Part shown: piece after piece, positions 8,701 through 17,798 of the stretch
How the letters are laid out: each line of letters opens with the position of its first letter
How positions within the stretch are numbered: position 1 is the stretch's first letter
Source: Costus lasius
Lineage: Eukaryota > Streptophyta > Magnoliopsida > Zingiberales > Costaceae
Reading direction: 5' to 3'
Assembly (NCBI GenBank): GCA_027563935.2
Contig: CM050449.1
Location: 54,825,949-54,889,948 of the forward strand
Length of the DNA: 64,000 nt
Position numbers and translations under genes: made by a program
The notes under the pieces: model-generated
The model's input: only the letters and a program-made list of their open reading frames with translations
The model's database searches: none
Told to the model about the DNA's origin: nothing

Positions 8701-9607
8701 CCAGATGAAAGATCTAGGAGAAGCAGCCTATGTGTTAGGTGTGAAGATCTACAGGGATAGATCTAAGAGGCTTCTCGGGCTGTGCCAGAGTACTTACATC
8801 GATAAAGTCCTGGAGAGATTTCATTTAGAGAATTCTAAAAGAGGATATCTTCCAGTCATACATGGTCTGAATCTTTCGAAGAGTCAGTGTCCACAAACAC
8901 AGACTGAGAAAGATGAAATGGACAATACGCTTTATGCTTCGGCTATTGGGTCCATTATGTATGCGATGTTGTGTACTCGCCCAGACGTCGCTTACGGGTT
9001 AAGCGTGACCAGTCGATTCCAAAGTAATCCAGGTCAGGCACACTGGATTGCGGTCAAGAACATTTTAAAATATCTGCGGAGGACCAAAGATATGTTCTTG
9101 ATATATGGTGGTCAGGAAGAACTCAGTATTGAAGGATATACTGACGCTTCGTTCCAGTCGGACCAGGATGATTTCCGATCGCAAGCAGGCTATGTTTTTA
9201 GCTTGAATGGTGGAGCAGTGGTGTGGAAAAGTTTCAAACAGTCTATTGTTGCTGATTCCACAACAGAAGCCGAGTATGTTGCAGCCTCGGAAGCATCCAA
9301 GGAGGCAGTGTGGATTCGCAAGTTCGTTCAGGAACATGGTGTTGTTCCTTCGAGTGCAGATCATTTGGTTATCTTCTGTGATAACACTGGAGCAATCGCA
9401 CAGGCAAAGGAACCACGGTCGCACCAGAAGTCCAAGCACATACAGAGACGGTTTCACTTGATCCGGGAGATCATTGATCGTGGCGAGATCAAAATATGCA
9501 AGGTTCATACAGATGACAATCTAGCTGACCCGCTTACCAAGCCTCTGGCACAGCAGAAGCATGAGAAGCACTGTAATAATATGGGTTTGAGATTTCTCAA
9601 CCATTAG
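5723..9607 (+). CDS. Copia gag-pol polyprotein of element B, intact (1294 aa)
   Basis: This single open frame encodes the coat protein and replication enzymes of a Copia retrotransposon, which are cut apart by its own protease in virus-like particles. Domains in order: Gag (about 1-235) with a lysine-rich stretch (210-236); a zinc knuckle C240-X2-C243-X4-H248-X4-C253; protease at D287, with DTA in place of the common DTG; integrase with H421, H426, C452, C455 and catalytic D482, D545, E581; reverse transcriptase with D883 and YVDD at 968-971; RNase H with D1141 and D1220. No stop or frameshift interrupts it. The ATG at 5723 sits in ACACCATGAG and matches D. An upstream micro-exon in the LTR may add ten residues. 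It is probably expressed only when the element escapes silencing. Confidence 0.97.
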   Translation: MSFNVRSLLEREKFAGPNFSDWYGHLKIVLKAERKLYVLETAIPPQPAANAARAVRDAYEKHVNDSIDDACLMLASMTPPLQRQHEDMSAIEIIANLKMLYAAQARTERYNLTKLFFQSKLAEGSPVGAHVLKMIGHKEALEKLGHTINQELAVDIILQSLPPSFDAFIINFNMNKIDCTPAELLNMLLTTEETLKGKPSTSVLMVPSRNKKKGKKGKAPVKNYSKALKQKVKRSKDNRCFHCGQLGHWKKDCKALQGDKKGSIASGSGIFVTEVMISSSSISWVLDTACGVHICSNVQELKRRRQVGQHEVDLRVGNGARVAAVAVGDYYISLPSGIVLELNNCYFVPSITKNIISIPALVRKGFSFECKISKCYLTLNNIVYATGSINNGLFMLDMEYSIQNIDNKKAKYADDSTLLWHSRLGHINKKRIKRLHNHGLLGSFSYEEIDTCKACLMGKMTKSPFPNKGQRASGLLDLIHSDVCGPFSKHARGGYQYFITFTDDFSRYGYVYLMRHKSESFDKFKEFKNEVQNKLGRNIKALRSDRGGEYLSHAFTDYLKECGIISQLTPPGTPQWNGVSERRNRTLLDMVRSLMSQATLPYSFWGFALETAAKVLNRVPSKAVSKTPYELWYRKQPSLTFIRIWGCEAYVKKLASGKLESRSEKCVFVGYPKETKGYYFYDPKENKVFVARTAVFLEKEFLLQEASGREIKLDENPEEGQSSQAQLDEPEPVEQVIEQPEAQISREPRRSGRIRRQPERYDGVYIIDNDEPLTYADAVNGPESARWLEAMRAEMDSMSDNQVWDLVDPPPGVIPIGCKWIFKRKIDMDGNVVTYKGRLVAKGFKQIYGIDYDETFSPVAMFKSIWILFAIVAYYDYEIWQMDVKTAFLNGKLDEDVYMTQPEGFTNPSDRHKICKLKKSIYGLKQASRSWNIRFEESISEFGFIKNEDDPCVYKRFSGSMITFLVLYVDDILIIGNDIPEMHAVKAWLRKCFQMKDLGEAAYVLGVKIYRDRSKRLLGLCQSTYIDKVLERFHLENSKRGYLPVIHGLNLSKSQCPQTQTEKDEMDNTLYASAIGSIMYAMLCTRPDVAYGLSVTSRFQSNPGQAHWIAVKNILKYLRRTKDMFLIYGGQEELSIEGYTDASFQSDQDDFRSQAGYVFSLNGGAVVWKSFKQSIVADSTTEAEYVAASEASKEAVWIRKFVQEHGVVPSSADHLVIFCDNTGAIAQAKEPRSHQKSKHIQRRFHLIREIIDRGEIKICKVHTDDNLADPLTKPLAQQKHEKHCNNMGLRFLNH

Positions 9608-9616
9608 ATTAAGTGC

Positions 9617-9627
9617 AAGTGGGAGAT
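9617..9627 (+). other. Polypurine tract of element B
   Basis: AAGTGGGAGAT directly precedes the 3' LTR and is the plus-strand primer. It lies nine bases after the gag-pol stop codon, with the same spacing in A and D. Confidence 0.9.
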
Positions 9628-11322
9628 TGTTGGGGTATGCCCTTAAGGCTAATGTTTGAGGCCTTGGGATTCTATCAGTGTCATGTATATAAACTCTTAT
9701 GTTTATAAAGGCAATGGTTGTTATTCAGTATGTTACATTGTCTGCTGCAATAAGTGTACTTCTGAATAATGTCTCTATGCTGTTCAGCTAGGCTGACATG
9801 CTCTATGTCCTTAGTCGAGATATCTTGGTGAACATGAGACAGCCTTGATATGATTGAGACTAATATGTGTTCTAATCTTATAGGATGCTTCGAGCATGGA
9901 ATAAGATGTAGACTCATGGGTACATTGGATGTACTGGACAGACCCTACTAGGATATTCAATTGCTTGTCACAATGTGAATAATCCTTGTTTGCAACAAGT
10001 GGCACATGTCCTCTGACTTGAGATCACTTGTGTTTCTAAATGATGATTGTCATTGTTTTGAGGTATTTCAATATCATTTGAAACATAATGATTATAGACT
10101 ATCTTGGATAATGATCATGAGTCATGTTAGGGCACTAGTGATAGATATAGGATTGCCGTCTTCTTGTCTAAGGAGTGTGATGTTCTAAAGGGGCCCCCCT
10201 TATATGAGATGATTGAGAAAGTGTATGGCCATACCCAGGTGACTATGTTCATCTGATCTAATCATGCTCATCATATTGGAGCTACAGGCTTGACACGCTT
10301 GTCCAATAAGAACATCCAGTGGCAAAGGAAACATGTATGCCTAGTGAAGTTGATTCACACTTGTGCTGTGGTTTGGGTGTAGTCTTGGAAGACTCTTTCC
10401 TTTATATCGGGAGACAGTGATGTGTTGCTAGATACCCCTCACTGATCGTGATAATGTAAGTTATCGTTACCGACATTTAAAGGAAACCCTCAGGGTCGCA
10501 CAATTTGATGATATGGCTTACTTAAGTCAGATCGTGTGGACTGAATTGTTTGGGTTCAGCTTAAAGGGATTTAATCTCTGATTGTAAGTGAGATCTGGTC
10601 TGATCATGTTTGATTGATTAGGTCTTGAGATCGGTAAGCTTCGATCGAGAGAGTTGATGCTAGATCGGTGAGATCAGGAGCATCAGGAGATGAACGGTTA
10701 GATCTGGAGCCTTAGGGTTTGATATGATCTAGACCAAGTGGCTTGGTTTAATTGGTTTTTTGAACCAAACCCAATGATTAGAACCGGTTCACTAGTTGAA
10801 CGTTTGGTTCAATGGGAGAAAGTTTCGATGGTTCAACGTATGAACGCATGCATTGAGGACTTGCCATATGTGGAAGTCGGTTTTCCAAATGGAAAACGAT
10901 TCCACCTTGTAACGTTAATCGCCCCTCTTCTCCATTCACTCTTCTCGTGTGGTGAAGTGGTGGCTTTGGACGACAAGGGAGGATTTGGACAAGGAGCTCT
11001 CGGCCAAGCGATCATCTCCCCATCCCTACCACTCGAGAAGGATACTTGTAGATCCTTGCTAGCACAAGGAGATTCAAGGAGAAGCCATCATCACCTTGTG
11101 TGCGCACCATTTGGAGGAGAAGCGCTTGAGTCTCTTCTTCCTAGACGCCATCCAAGCAATGGCTTTGGTAAGAATCGATTCTTTGATTCTTGTTTGCAAT
11201 CGCATGGAAAGTTGATCATATATGATTCATACGATTCTTGATGCCCTATTTTCGGCCCATGCACAAAGTTTTTCATATGCGCATCAGTAGGGTATCGCCC
11301 CCCTCTTGAAAGGGGTCCTTCA
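9628..11322 (+). repeat. 3' LTR of Copia element B (1695 bp)
   Basis: Same length and ends as the 5' LTR, about 0.7% different by eye. The micro-exon and donor are present again at 11159-11173, where a read-through transcript could in principle splice outward into flanking DNA. The right edge CA (11321-11322) is followed by the ATTTT target duplication and then the minus-strand integrase of G. Confidence 0.96.
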
Positions 11323-11327
11323 ATTTT

Positions 11328-11635
11328 CTCCCAAATTCCTTTGATCTCTCTGTTTGATATCTCAACCTGTCCACTTATTTGGGGGTGATAGGGTGTTGCA
11401 ACTTTATGATTAACTCCGTACTTCCTGAGTAAGGCTGAAAACTTATGTCTATGAAATGCGAGCCTCCATCACTGATCACTACTCGGGGTGTTCCATATCG
11501 TGGAAAGATAATCTTCTTGAACAGTTTAATAACAACTCTCGAATCATTGGTTGGTGAAGCAAGACCTTCAACCCATTTTGAGACATAATCAACCGCTACA
11601 AGAATGTACTTGTTACCTCCAGAAGATGGGAAAGG
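11328..11635 (-). pseudogene. Element G integrase core fragment
   Basis: On the minus strand the translation gives the central integrase domain: an aspartate in [11 protein letters not shown], a second in SDGGSHF, and the glutamate in [12 protein letters not shown], the D-D-E triad. A one-base frame change just after SDGGSHF breaks the frame. The fragment is bounded by B on the left and C on the right. It links cleanly to 22656-26664 and 1940-2229 when the target duplications are discounted. Confidence 0.85.
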
Positions 11636-13893
11636 TGTTGGTGTTTATGCCCTGCAGACCAAAGTTTGGACATGGTCGGGCATTGTTTGAATGTACTTTG
11701 ATAGAAGTATTACTCTTTATATAGGCATGATCGTTATTATGCAGACTTCTCTACCTGCGTTGATGTATTGAGTTGCATGTATAATGTCCCAGGAGTTTGG
11801 ATTGGATCCATTCTCATAAGCTATCCCCAGACAAGGTACCTTAGCAGATATGGGACAACTTTGGTACATGTGAGAGTGGTGTATGGGCTGGTTAGGTGTG
11901 GGGCACAGTAACGCAGACATACAAGTGCATTGGATGCACTGGAGTGATCCACTGTGAGGATTGACTTGTCTAGTCAACAAGTCAATCTCACATGCAAGAG
12001 GTTTGCATTGATCCTTAGACTTGAGGTATTCATGTCTAGATTTGATGATGGGTATGCTTTGATACAGTCTTACATCTCTCTGTAATTGGAGGCCAAAGCG
12101 ACTGTCATTGGGCATGTCATAAGTCACGTAGAGACATGGATGACCAATAGTAGGATTTGCCCCTTCCTTATTGGAAGCATGATATCCACTCGGGGGCGCC
12201 CCACCTTATTGGTGCATGACAGGAATGTGTGGCCACACTTGTTGAGTCATGACCAATGCATTGGATTGATAAATTTGAGACTAATCCAATGGCAGGATAT
12301 CAGTTTAGGCAAAGGGATCTATAATGCAATGGGAATCCTCGTTGCTTGTTAGGAGTTGTTGCCAAAATGACTTAAGTCCTATGACATGGGTAGTAGTGAT
12401 GTGTTGCTAGATACCCCTCACTACTTATGATGTTTACATCATTGCCATCGTCATATGGATCCTACGGGGTCACACGCAATAGACTCTTGACGTTGCTTTA
12501 ATTAGAAGCCTTATGATCAAGTTATTGTATAACTTGGATCAATTTGGAAGATTTCATCAGCGCCAATGGGCCTGTGAGTTGGAAGAAAGTTATTGGAGCC
12601 AAACTTCATTTTTGGCAGGTTGACCCAAAATTGACCTTAATTGGTCGCATTTGGATTAGGGTTGCATTGGACTAGATCCAATGGCTTAATCAACCCATGC
12701 CATGAAGTTTGGGCTAGCTCAATATCCAATGAGGCCCAATAATTAGTTGTCATGAAGAGGGAATTGGCTTAAAAGGGTATAATGGGGAGAAATCTCACCC
12801 CATTGGCTCCTAGGGGCATAATGGGGTGAGGGAGGCGCCTTTGCTTCATTATGGAAGTAAAGGGCGCCTAGCCCCTCTTCCTTGGATGGAATACATGCCT
12901 CTAAGGCAAGTCTTGGGGCTGATATGGCTTGAGTACTTTTATGGGAAGTTCCTAGGCGCATTTGGATATAGGGAAGAGGTATATGGTAATGTCTTGGAGA
13001 CTTACCTTACCTCAAACCCTAGTTTCTCCCAAGACACCACCTTAGCCGAATTCCTCTTGCATGTTGCGCCTAGCCACTTATCCTTTGATGGTAAGAATGC
13101 ATTTGAGGCATGTCTTGGGCTGATATAGTGCTTGGACATTTATGGATAGGTTGAATGAAGTTTATGGTAAAGTCTTGGAGACTTTCCTTGCCTCAAGACA
13201 CCTCATCCTAGCCATACACTTGGCATGATCCTAGCCCTTGCCCAAACCGCCTCTAGTCCTATTTATAGGACCCCTTGTCGCCCCCTCTTGAGTTCCCTTC
13301 ATTGAAGACGTGAGGTCTCATACACAAGGAGGCGTGGAGGCTTAAGGTGGCGACAACTTGAGAGCTTGGAGATCTCCTTCTTCATCAAGGAGCGCAACCT
13401 TCTTCCTTCTTGTAACCGCAAGTTCTTCTTCTTCTCTATCTCTTCTTGGCGCAAGGAGTCTTTGTGCTTGGTGGCGTTTTCTTGCCACAAGCCCTCTTCG
13501 TTCCTTGGCCATAGGGGCACCTTGGAGGTGGCGCAAGCAAAGAAGAAGGGGGAAGTCCTTGGCGGCATCTTCCCTATTCCCTCCTTGGCACATGTTCTCT
13601 TGAAGGTGGCGCAAGTGAGGTGAAGGCTTGATTCTCTTCCCGAGGCTAGCACTGAGCGTGGAAGGGAGCAACGTTGAGATGGTCGACGCGTGGATACTTG
13701 TAGAGGGCGAACACATGGGCGCCTTCAACATGGCTTCGGCAACTAGACAAGCAAAAGAGGTACATCTCTAACACATCCTTGTGTCTTCTCTCTCGCATGG
13801 ATCCTTGGGACCGGAATATGTTTCGGGTGTAATGATTCTTCCGCTGCATCCTGGGACTACAAAATTTTAAATTACACCCAGTATTCCCTAACA
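11636..13893 (+). repeat. 5' LTR of element C (2258 bp)
   Basis: TATA-like TTTATATAGG at 11716-11725. The block with AGTGA...TCACT is at 12395-12422 and its following stem at 12427-12442, both shared with the A/B/D family. The remainder is mostly unlike those LTRs, though general order is kept. A pyrimidine-rich tract covers about 13370-13600. The micro-exon ATG frame begins at 13715 and ends before GTACAT at 13760. Open frames in both strands here are chance results of the repeat's composition. Confidence 0.93.
13715..13759 (+). other. Putative LTR micro-exon of element C
   Basis: ATG at 13715 and a second in-frame ATG GCT at 13730 lead to GAG followed by GTACAT (donor-like). The acceptor-like CATATTGTAG ends at 17108, directly before the gag ATG at 17109. 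Joining them preserves the frame from both ATGs. The exon is longer than in B and D but has the same ATG GC start at 13730. The separation is now enlarged by the solo LTR insertion. Confidence 0.45.
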
Positions 13894-13894
13894 G

Positions 13895-13906
13895 TGGTAT
13901 CAGAGC
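13895..13906 (+). other. Primer-binding site of element C
   Basis: TGGTATCAGAGC starts one base after the LTR's closing ACA, matching initiator tRNA-Met. It is intact despite the decay of pol. Confidence 0.93.
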
Positions 13907-13925
13907 TACTTGCGAGAAACACAAG

Positions 13926-14315
13926 GTGTATGTTTGCTTGTATGAAAAATTTTTTGGAAAATTTTTCTTCTATCCATGCACGTTTCACTTAGAAAGCGTT
14001 TTTCATCCAATCTTCTCTTCTCAATTTTATGGCCGTAATTTGATTGTGTTCATGATTGATTTTAGACCAAAGGCGCACGTAGGTTTTGTCACGTTGGACG
14101 GGCATTGTGTCTTCGGACTGGCCGGGTCTCTTGATCTGACAAAACTGCCAGCCGATAGGGTCTATGAAATCATCATGGAACTTGATCTAAATTTTAGCAT
14201 AAATTTGGTTAAGAGAGTGCTTTGGATGATGATGGAGCATAAGGAGCTAAAATTTGATTTTTCTGGCTTTTTCAAATTTTACATGCGCCAGTTGATTGGG
14301 TTGATATGGTCATAG
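13926..14315 (+). CDS. Unrecognised 129-codon frame in leader of element C
   Basis: This frame opens 20 bases after the primer site and encodes 129 residues. The middle and end look protein-like, for example LPADRVYEIIMELDLNF and FSGFFKFYMRQLIG. I do not recognise it. It has no counterpart in the leaders of B or D. It may be a leader gene, a captured fragment or chance. It is open in an element whose pol frame is destroyed, which is the only argument for attention. Confidence 0.3.
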   Translation: MYVCLYEKFFGKFFFYPCTFHLESVFHPIFSSQFYGRNLIVFMIDFRPKAHVGFVTLDGHCVFGLAGSLDLTKLPADRVYEIIMELDLNFSINLVKRVLWMMMEHKELKFDFSGFFKFYMRQLIGLIWS

Positions 14316-14499
14316 CGAGTGCCCTCCTGTGTTGAGTTGTGGAAGCATGTTTCCACTTGTGATGAATGCTTGTAAAATCTCTTTCCACCAGCGTGTGGTT
14401 CTCTCCCTATCTTGATGTAAAGATATTTCATCTTGTTTTAGAATAGAATTATAAGATAGGTTAAGGCTTCATCTTGACAACAAGGAGTCTTCTTCAACT

Positions 14500-16213
14500 T
14501 GTTGGGGTATGCCCTTAAGGCTAATGTTTGAGGTCTTGGGATTCTTTCAGTATCATGTATAAACTCTTATGTTTATAAAGGCAATGGTTGTTATTCAGTT
14601 TGTTACATTGTCTGCTGCAATAATTGTACTTCTGAATAATGTCTCAATGCTGTTCAGCTAGGCTGACATGCTTTATGTCCTTAGTCGAGATATCTTGGTG
14701 AACATGAGACAGCCCTGATATGATTGAGACTAATATGTATTCTAATCTTATAGGATGCTTCGAGCATGGAATAAGATGTAGACTCATGGGTACATTGGAT
14801 GTACTGGACAGACCCTACTAGGATATTCAATTGCTTGTCACAATGTGAATAATCCTTGATTGCAACAAGTGGCACATGTCCTTTGACTTGAGATCACTTG
14901 TGTTTCTAAATGATGATTGTCATTGTTTTGAGGTAGTTCAATATCATTTGAAAAATAATGGTTATCAACTATCTTGGATAATGATCATGAATCAGGTTAA
15001 GGGCACTAGTGATAGATAAAGGATTGCCGTCTCCTTAATTGGAGTGTGATGTTCTAAGGGCCCCCTTGGATGAGATGATTGAGAAAGTGTATGGCCATAC
15101 CCAGGTGACTATGTTCATCTGATCTAATCATGCTCATCATATTGGAGCTACAGGCTTGACACGCTTGTCCAATAAGAACATCCAGTGGCAAAGGAAATAT
15201 GTATGCCTAGTGAGTTGATTCACACTTGTGCTGTGGTTTGGGTGTAGTCTTGGAAGACTCTTTCCTCTATATCGGGAGACAGTGATGTGTTGCTAGATAC
15301 CCCTCACTGATCGTGATAACGTAAGTTATCGTTACCGACATTTGAAGGAAACCCTCAGGGTCGCACAATTTGATGATATGGCTTACTTAAGTCAGATCGT
15401 GTGGACTGAATTGTTTTGGTTCAGTTTAAGGGATTTAAACTCTGATTGTAAGTGAGATCTGGTCTGATCATGTTTGATTGATTAGGGCTTGAGATCGGTA
15501 AGCTTTGATCGAGAGAGTTGATGCTAGATCGATGAGATCAAGAGCATCAAGAGATGAACGGTCAGATCCTGAACCTTAGGGTTTAAGGTGATCTGGACAA
15601 AGGCTTGGTTTGATTTGGTCTTTGAGCCAAATTGGGTTGAACCGAATGGCTTGAACCGGTTCACATGGGTGAACGCATGGTTCAAAGTCTTCATGGCGCT
15701 TTGGGCGGTTTGCCTTGAGTGAGCGCACGGTTCATGAATGCATGAACGCATGAAGTGAAGGTTTACTATTTTTGGAAGAGGCGTTTTCCAAAATAGATAC
15801 CACACCTCACGTTCGACGCACTCATGCTATTCTCGCCCCTTTTTTTTTGCCTCTTCCTCTCGACGGCTTCTCGTGTGGTGAAGAAGGTTGTCATCAAGGA
15901 GAAGAAGAAGATCGCCAAGCAAGATCTCTCATCCCTTCCATTCGACAAGCACCCTTGGAGAACCTTGCTAGCACAAGGATCAACAAGGAGTAGGCTACAT
16001 CACCTTGTGTGCGCACCGTGTGGAGGAGAAGCACTCGACTCTCTTCTTCCTAGACGCCATTCGAACTAATGGCTATGGTATGATTCAATCTACAGATTTA
16101 AGTTGATCATATATGATGCATACGATTCTTGATGCCCTATTTTCCGCCCATGCACAAAGTTTTTCATATGCGCATGTTTAGGGTTTCGCCCCCCTCTTGA
16201 AAGGGGTCCTTCA
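14500..16213 (+). repeat. Solo LTR of the A/B/D Copia family (1714 bp) inside element C
   Basis: Starts TGTTGGGGTATGCCC and ends GGTCCTTCA, with a perfect CAACT duplication (14495-14499 and 16214-16218). There is no internal region or second LTR, so it is the usual product of recombination between the two LTRs of a former element. GAACCGGTTC lies at 15653-15662, and ATG GCT ATG with GTATGA at 16069-16083. Its right third differs from those of A, B and D. Confidence 0.95.
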
Positions 16214-16218
16214 CAACT

Positions 16219-17108
16219 GGAGTCAGAAGTGGCGCCAGCTTTGGAAGCGTGGTGATGGACTTGCGGCTGAAGGAAGGACACTTGCTTTCGGCTTCTGGCA
16301 TGGGCTGATTTGCTTCAGGGACTCACAACCCTTGGATGCACGATAACATGTCACATGGCTCGTGACAAGTTATGTGTATGAAAAGGGCTATGACCATATC
16401 GACCAAACTAGCATGCCTGTGATGGTTTATTATTTTGTCCATGGCATGCCTGTGATGTTTTTCTTTTGCTGCCATAACTATAGGAAAACTACATGCTAGA
16501 AAAGAATAAAATAAACATGCAAAAAACTCTCATTGAAATATCAAGTCAATAGCCTCCTAACGCGTAGCCCTCATCAAACTATCAATCGGTGGTGTTGTGA
16601 ACTGTTTCCCACCCTCGTGGGACACACCCACTTACCTTTAGGAGGTGTGTGGTGACAATGATTTCCCCAGTCCAGTTTTAACCTGGGCGCGCCTTCGCAA
16701 GGAAACTCGTTGACCTTGGGCATAACGGTTAGGACCAGACTTGACTAGTTTTTCATATGTCACTGACATGATGAATTACTGGAGTCAGCTGTTGAGAGGA
16801 TAGAGTTCTGTGTTGTATCCAGCCCTCACTGGACACAAGGCGCCTAATCTGTCTTAACTAAGAGGAATTGTGCACGACACAATTTGCTGGCATGCCTACC
16901 TAAGGAAGCATGAGACACTCTGTGCATCCCAACTCACCCTCGTGAGTCGCAGAGACCTCATGTGAAATTAGGATCCTACTCACCTCTTTCCATGTTGAGT
17001 TTGAGAGTTCTCAACTTATTTTGGAAGTAGTGGGAGCATAGCATTTAATTCAAAGTCCTTGTTAAATGCTTTATCATAGTACTTATTTTACTTATTTGCA
17101 TATTGTAG
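16219..17108 (+). other. Leader of element C, with two hairpins and acceptor
   Basis: No gene seen. TCCCAC-CCTC-GTGGGA (16607-16622) and TCCAG-CCCTCA-CTGGA (16818-16833) correspond in order and context to the twin hairpins of B and D. The text before the first hairpin, with ATATCAAG, AATAGCCT and ACGCG.AGCC, is also recognisably shared. The stretch ends in CATATTGTAG just before the gag ATG. The first part of this leader lies left of the solo LTR (13907-14499). Confidence 0.6.
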
Positions 17109-17798
17109 ATGGCATCTCCTGATCTGAGATTGAAACTCTATAAAAACAAATTGGATGGGACAAATTGGACAAAGTGGTTCAAGATTTTGTCCAAGATACT
17201 GGAACAAGAGAATAAGGTGCATCTTCTTGAAAGACCACCATCCCAGCCTAGTGTGTATTTCACTACTGAGTGGGAGTGGAATGTCTATCTTGAACATTGT
17301 GAAGATAACGAACAGTACACTGCTCTTGTCTTAGAGTTCATGACCCCAGAGGTCAAAGTTGAGTGTGATGAGATGGGGATTTATGATCTTATCATACATC
17401 TCAAAGGTCTCTTCACACCATGCTCTATAGACAAAGATCAGGAGAGTTCTGTTGGATCTTCAGAGTGTATGCCTAAATCTGAGAATGACCATGGTTCTGT
17501 ATCTTCGAAGCTAATACTTCGGAAGACTGGGAATGCATGGGTATTTCGAAGAGGATTAATGGCCAAGAAGAGCATGGCAAAGAAGAAGGGATGTAATCCA
17601 TCCGCTTCAGGTATTGTGTTACCGAGGTCTTTATGTCTACTTCTTATTTATGGGTACTGGGTACCGCATGTGAGGCTTACATATGTTTTACATGTGCAGG
17701 AGCTCAGAAGAAGTAGGACGCTTAGGCTTTGGGGGATCGACTCTCGGGTCAGGGACGGAGCATTGGATGCTGCTGTTGATATCATCTCACTGCCTTGA
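17109..17798 (+). pseudogene. Gag-protease remnant of element C (229 codons)
   Basis: The first part resembles Copia Gag (LDGTNWTKWFKILSKIL, compare FAGPNFSDWYGHLKIVL in B). The last part resembles the protease region of B after the active site (VQELRRSR). The stretch between, which should hold most of Gag and the zinc knuckle, is shortened. The protease site is altered: GYWVPHVR lies where B has SWVLDTACG. The frame is open for 229 codons and then stops. It cannot supply a normal Gag, but a short Gag-like product is possible. Confidence 0.75.

Larger units (their letters stand above)
2230..11322 (+). mobile_element. Complete Copia element B (Angela-like), 9093 bp, apparently intact
   Basis: Two LTRs of equal length (1695 bp) bracket a primer-binding site, a leader of about 1.8 kb, one uninterrupted gag-pol gene and a polypurine tract. 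The target duplication ATTTT is perfect (2225-2229 and 11323-11327). A by-eye comparison of the two LTRs finds about a dozen differences (about 0.7%), so the insertion is recent. It interrupts the integrase gene of element G. All cis signals and all catalytic residues I checked are present, so this copy may be autonomous. Element D is a close relative with one stop codon, and element C is a decayed cousin. Confidence 0.97.

Noticed and set aside
13299..13731. Overlapping frames of 81-129 codons on both strands in the LTR of C, repeated at 22020-22488
   Set aside because: Low-complexity CTT/AAG-rich sequence keeps several frames open at once. The repeat is simply the second LTR.
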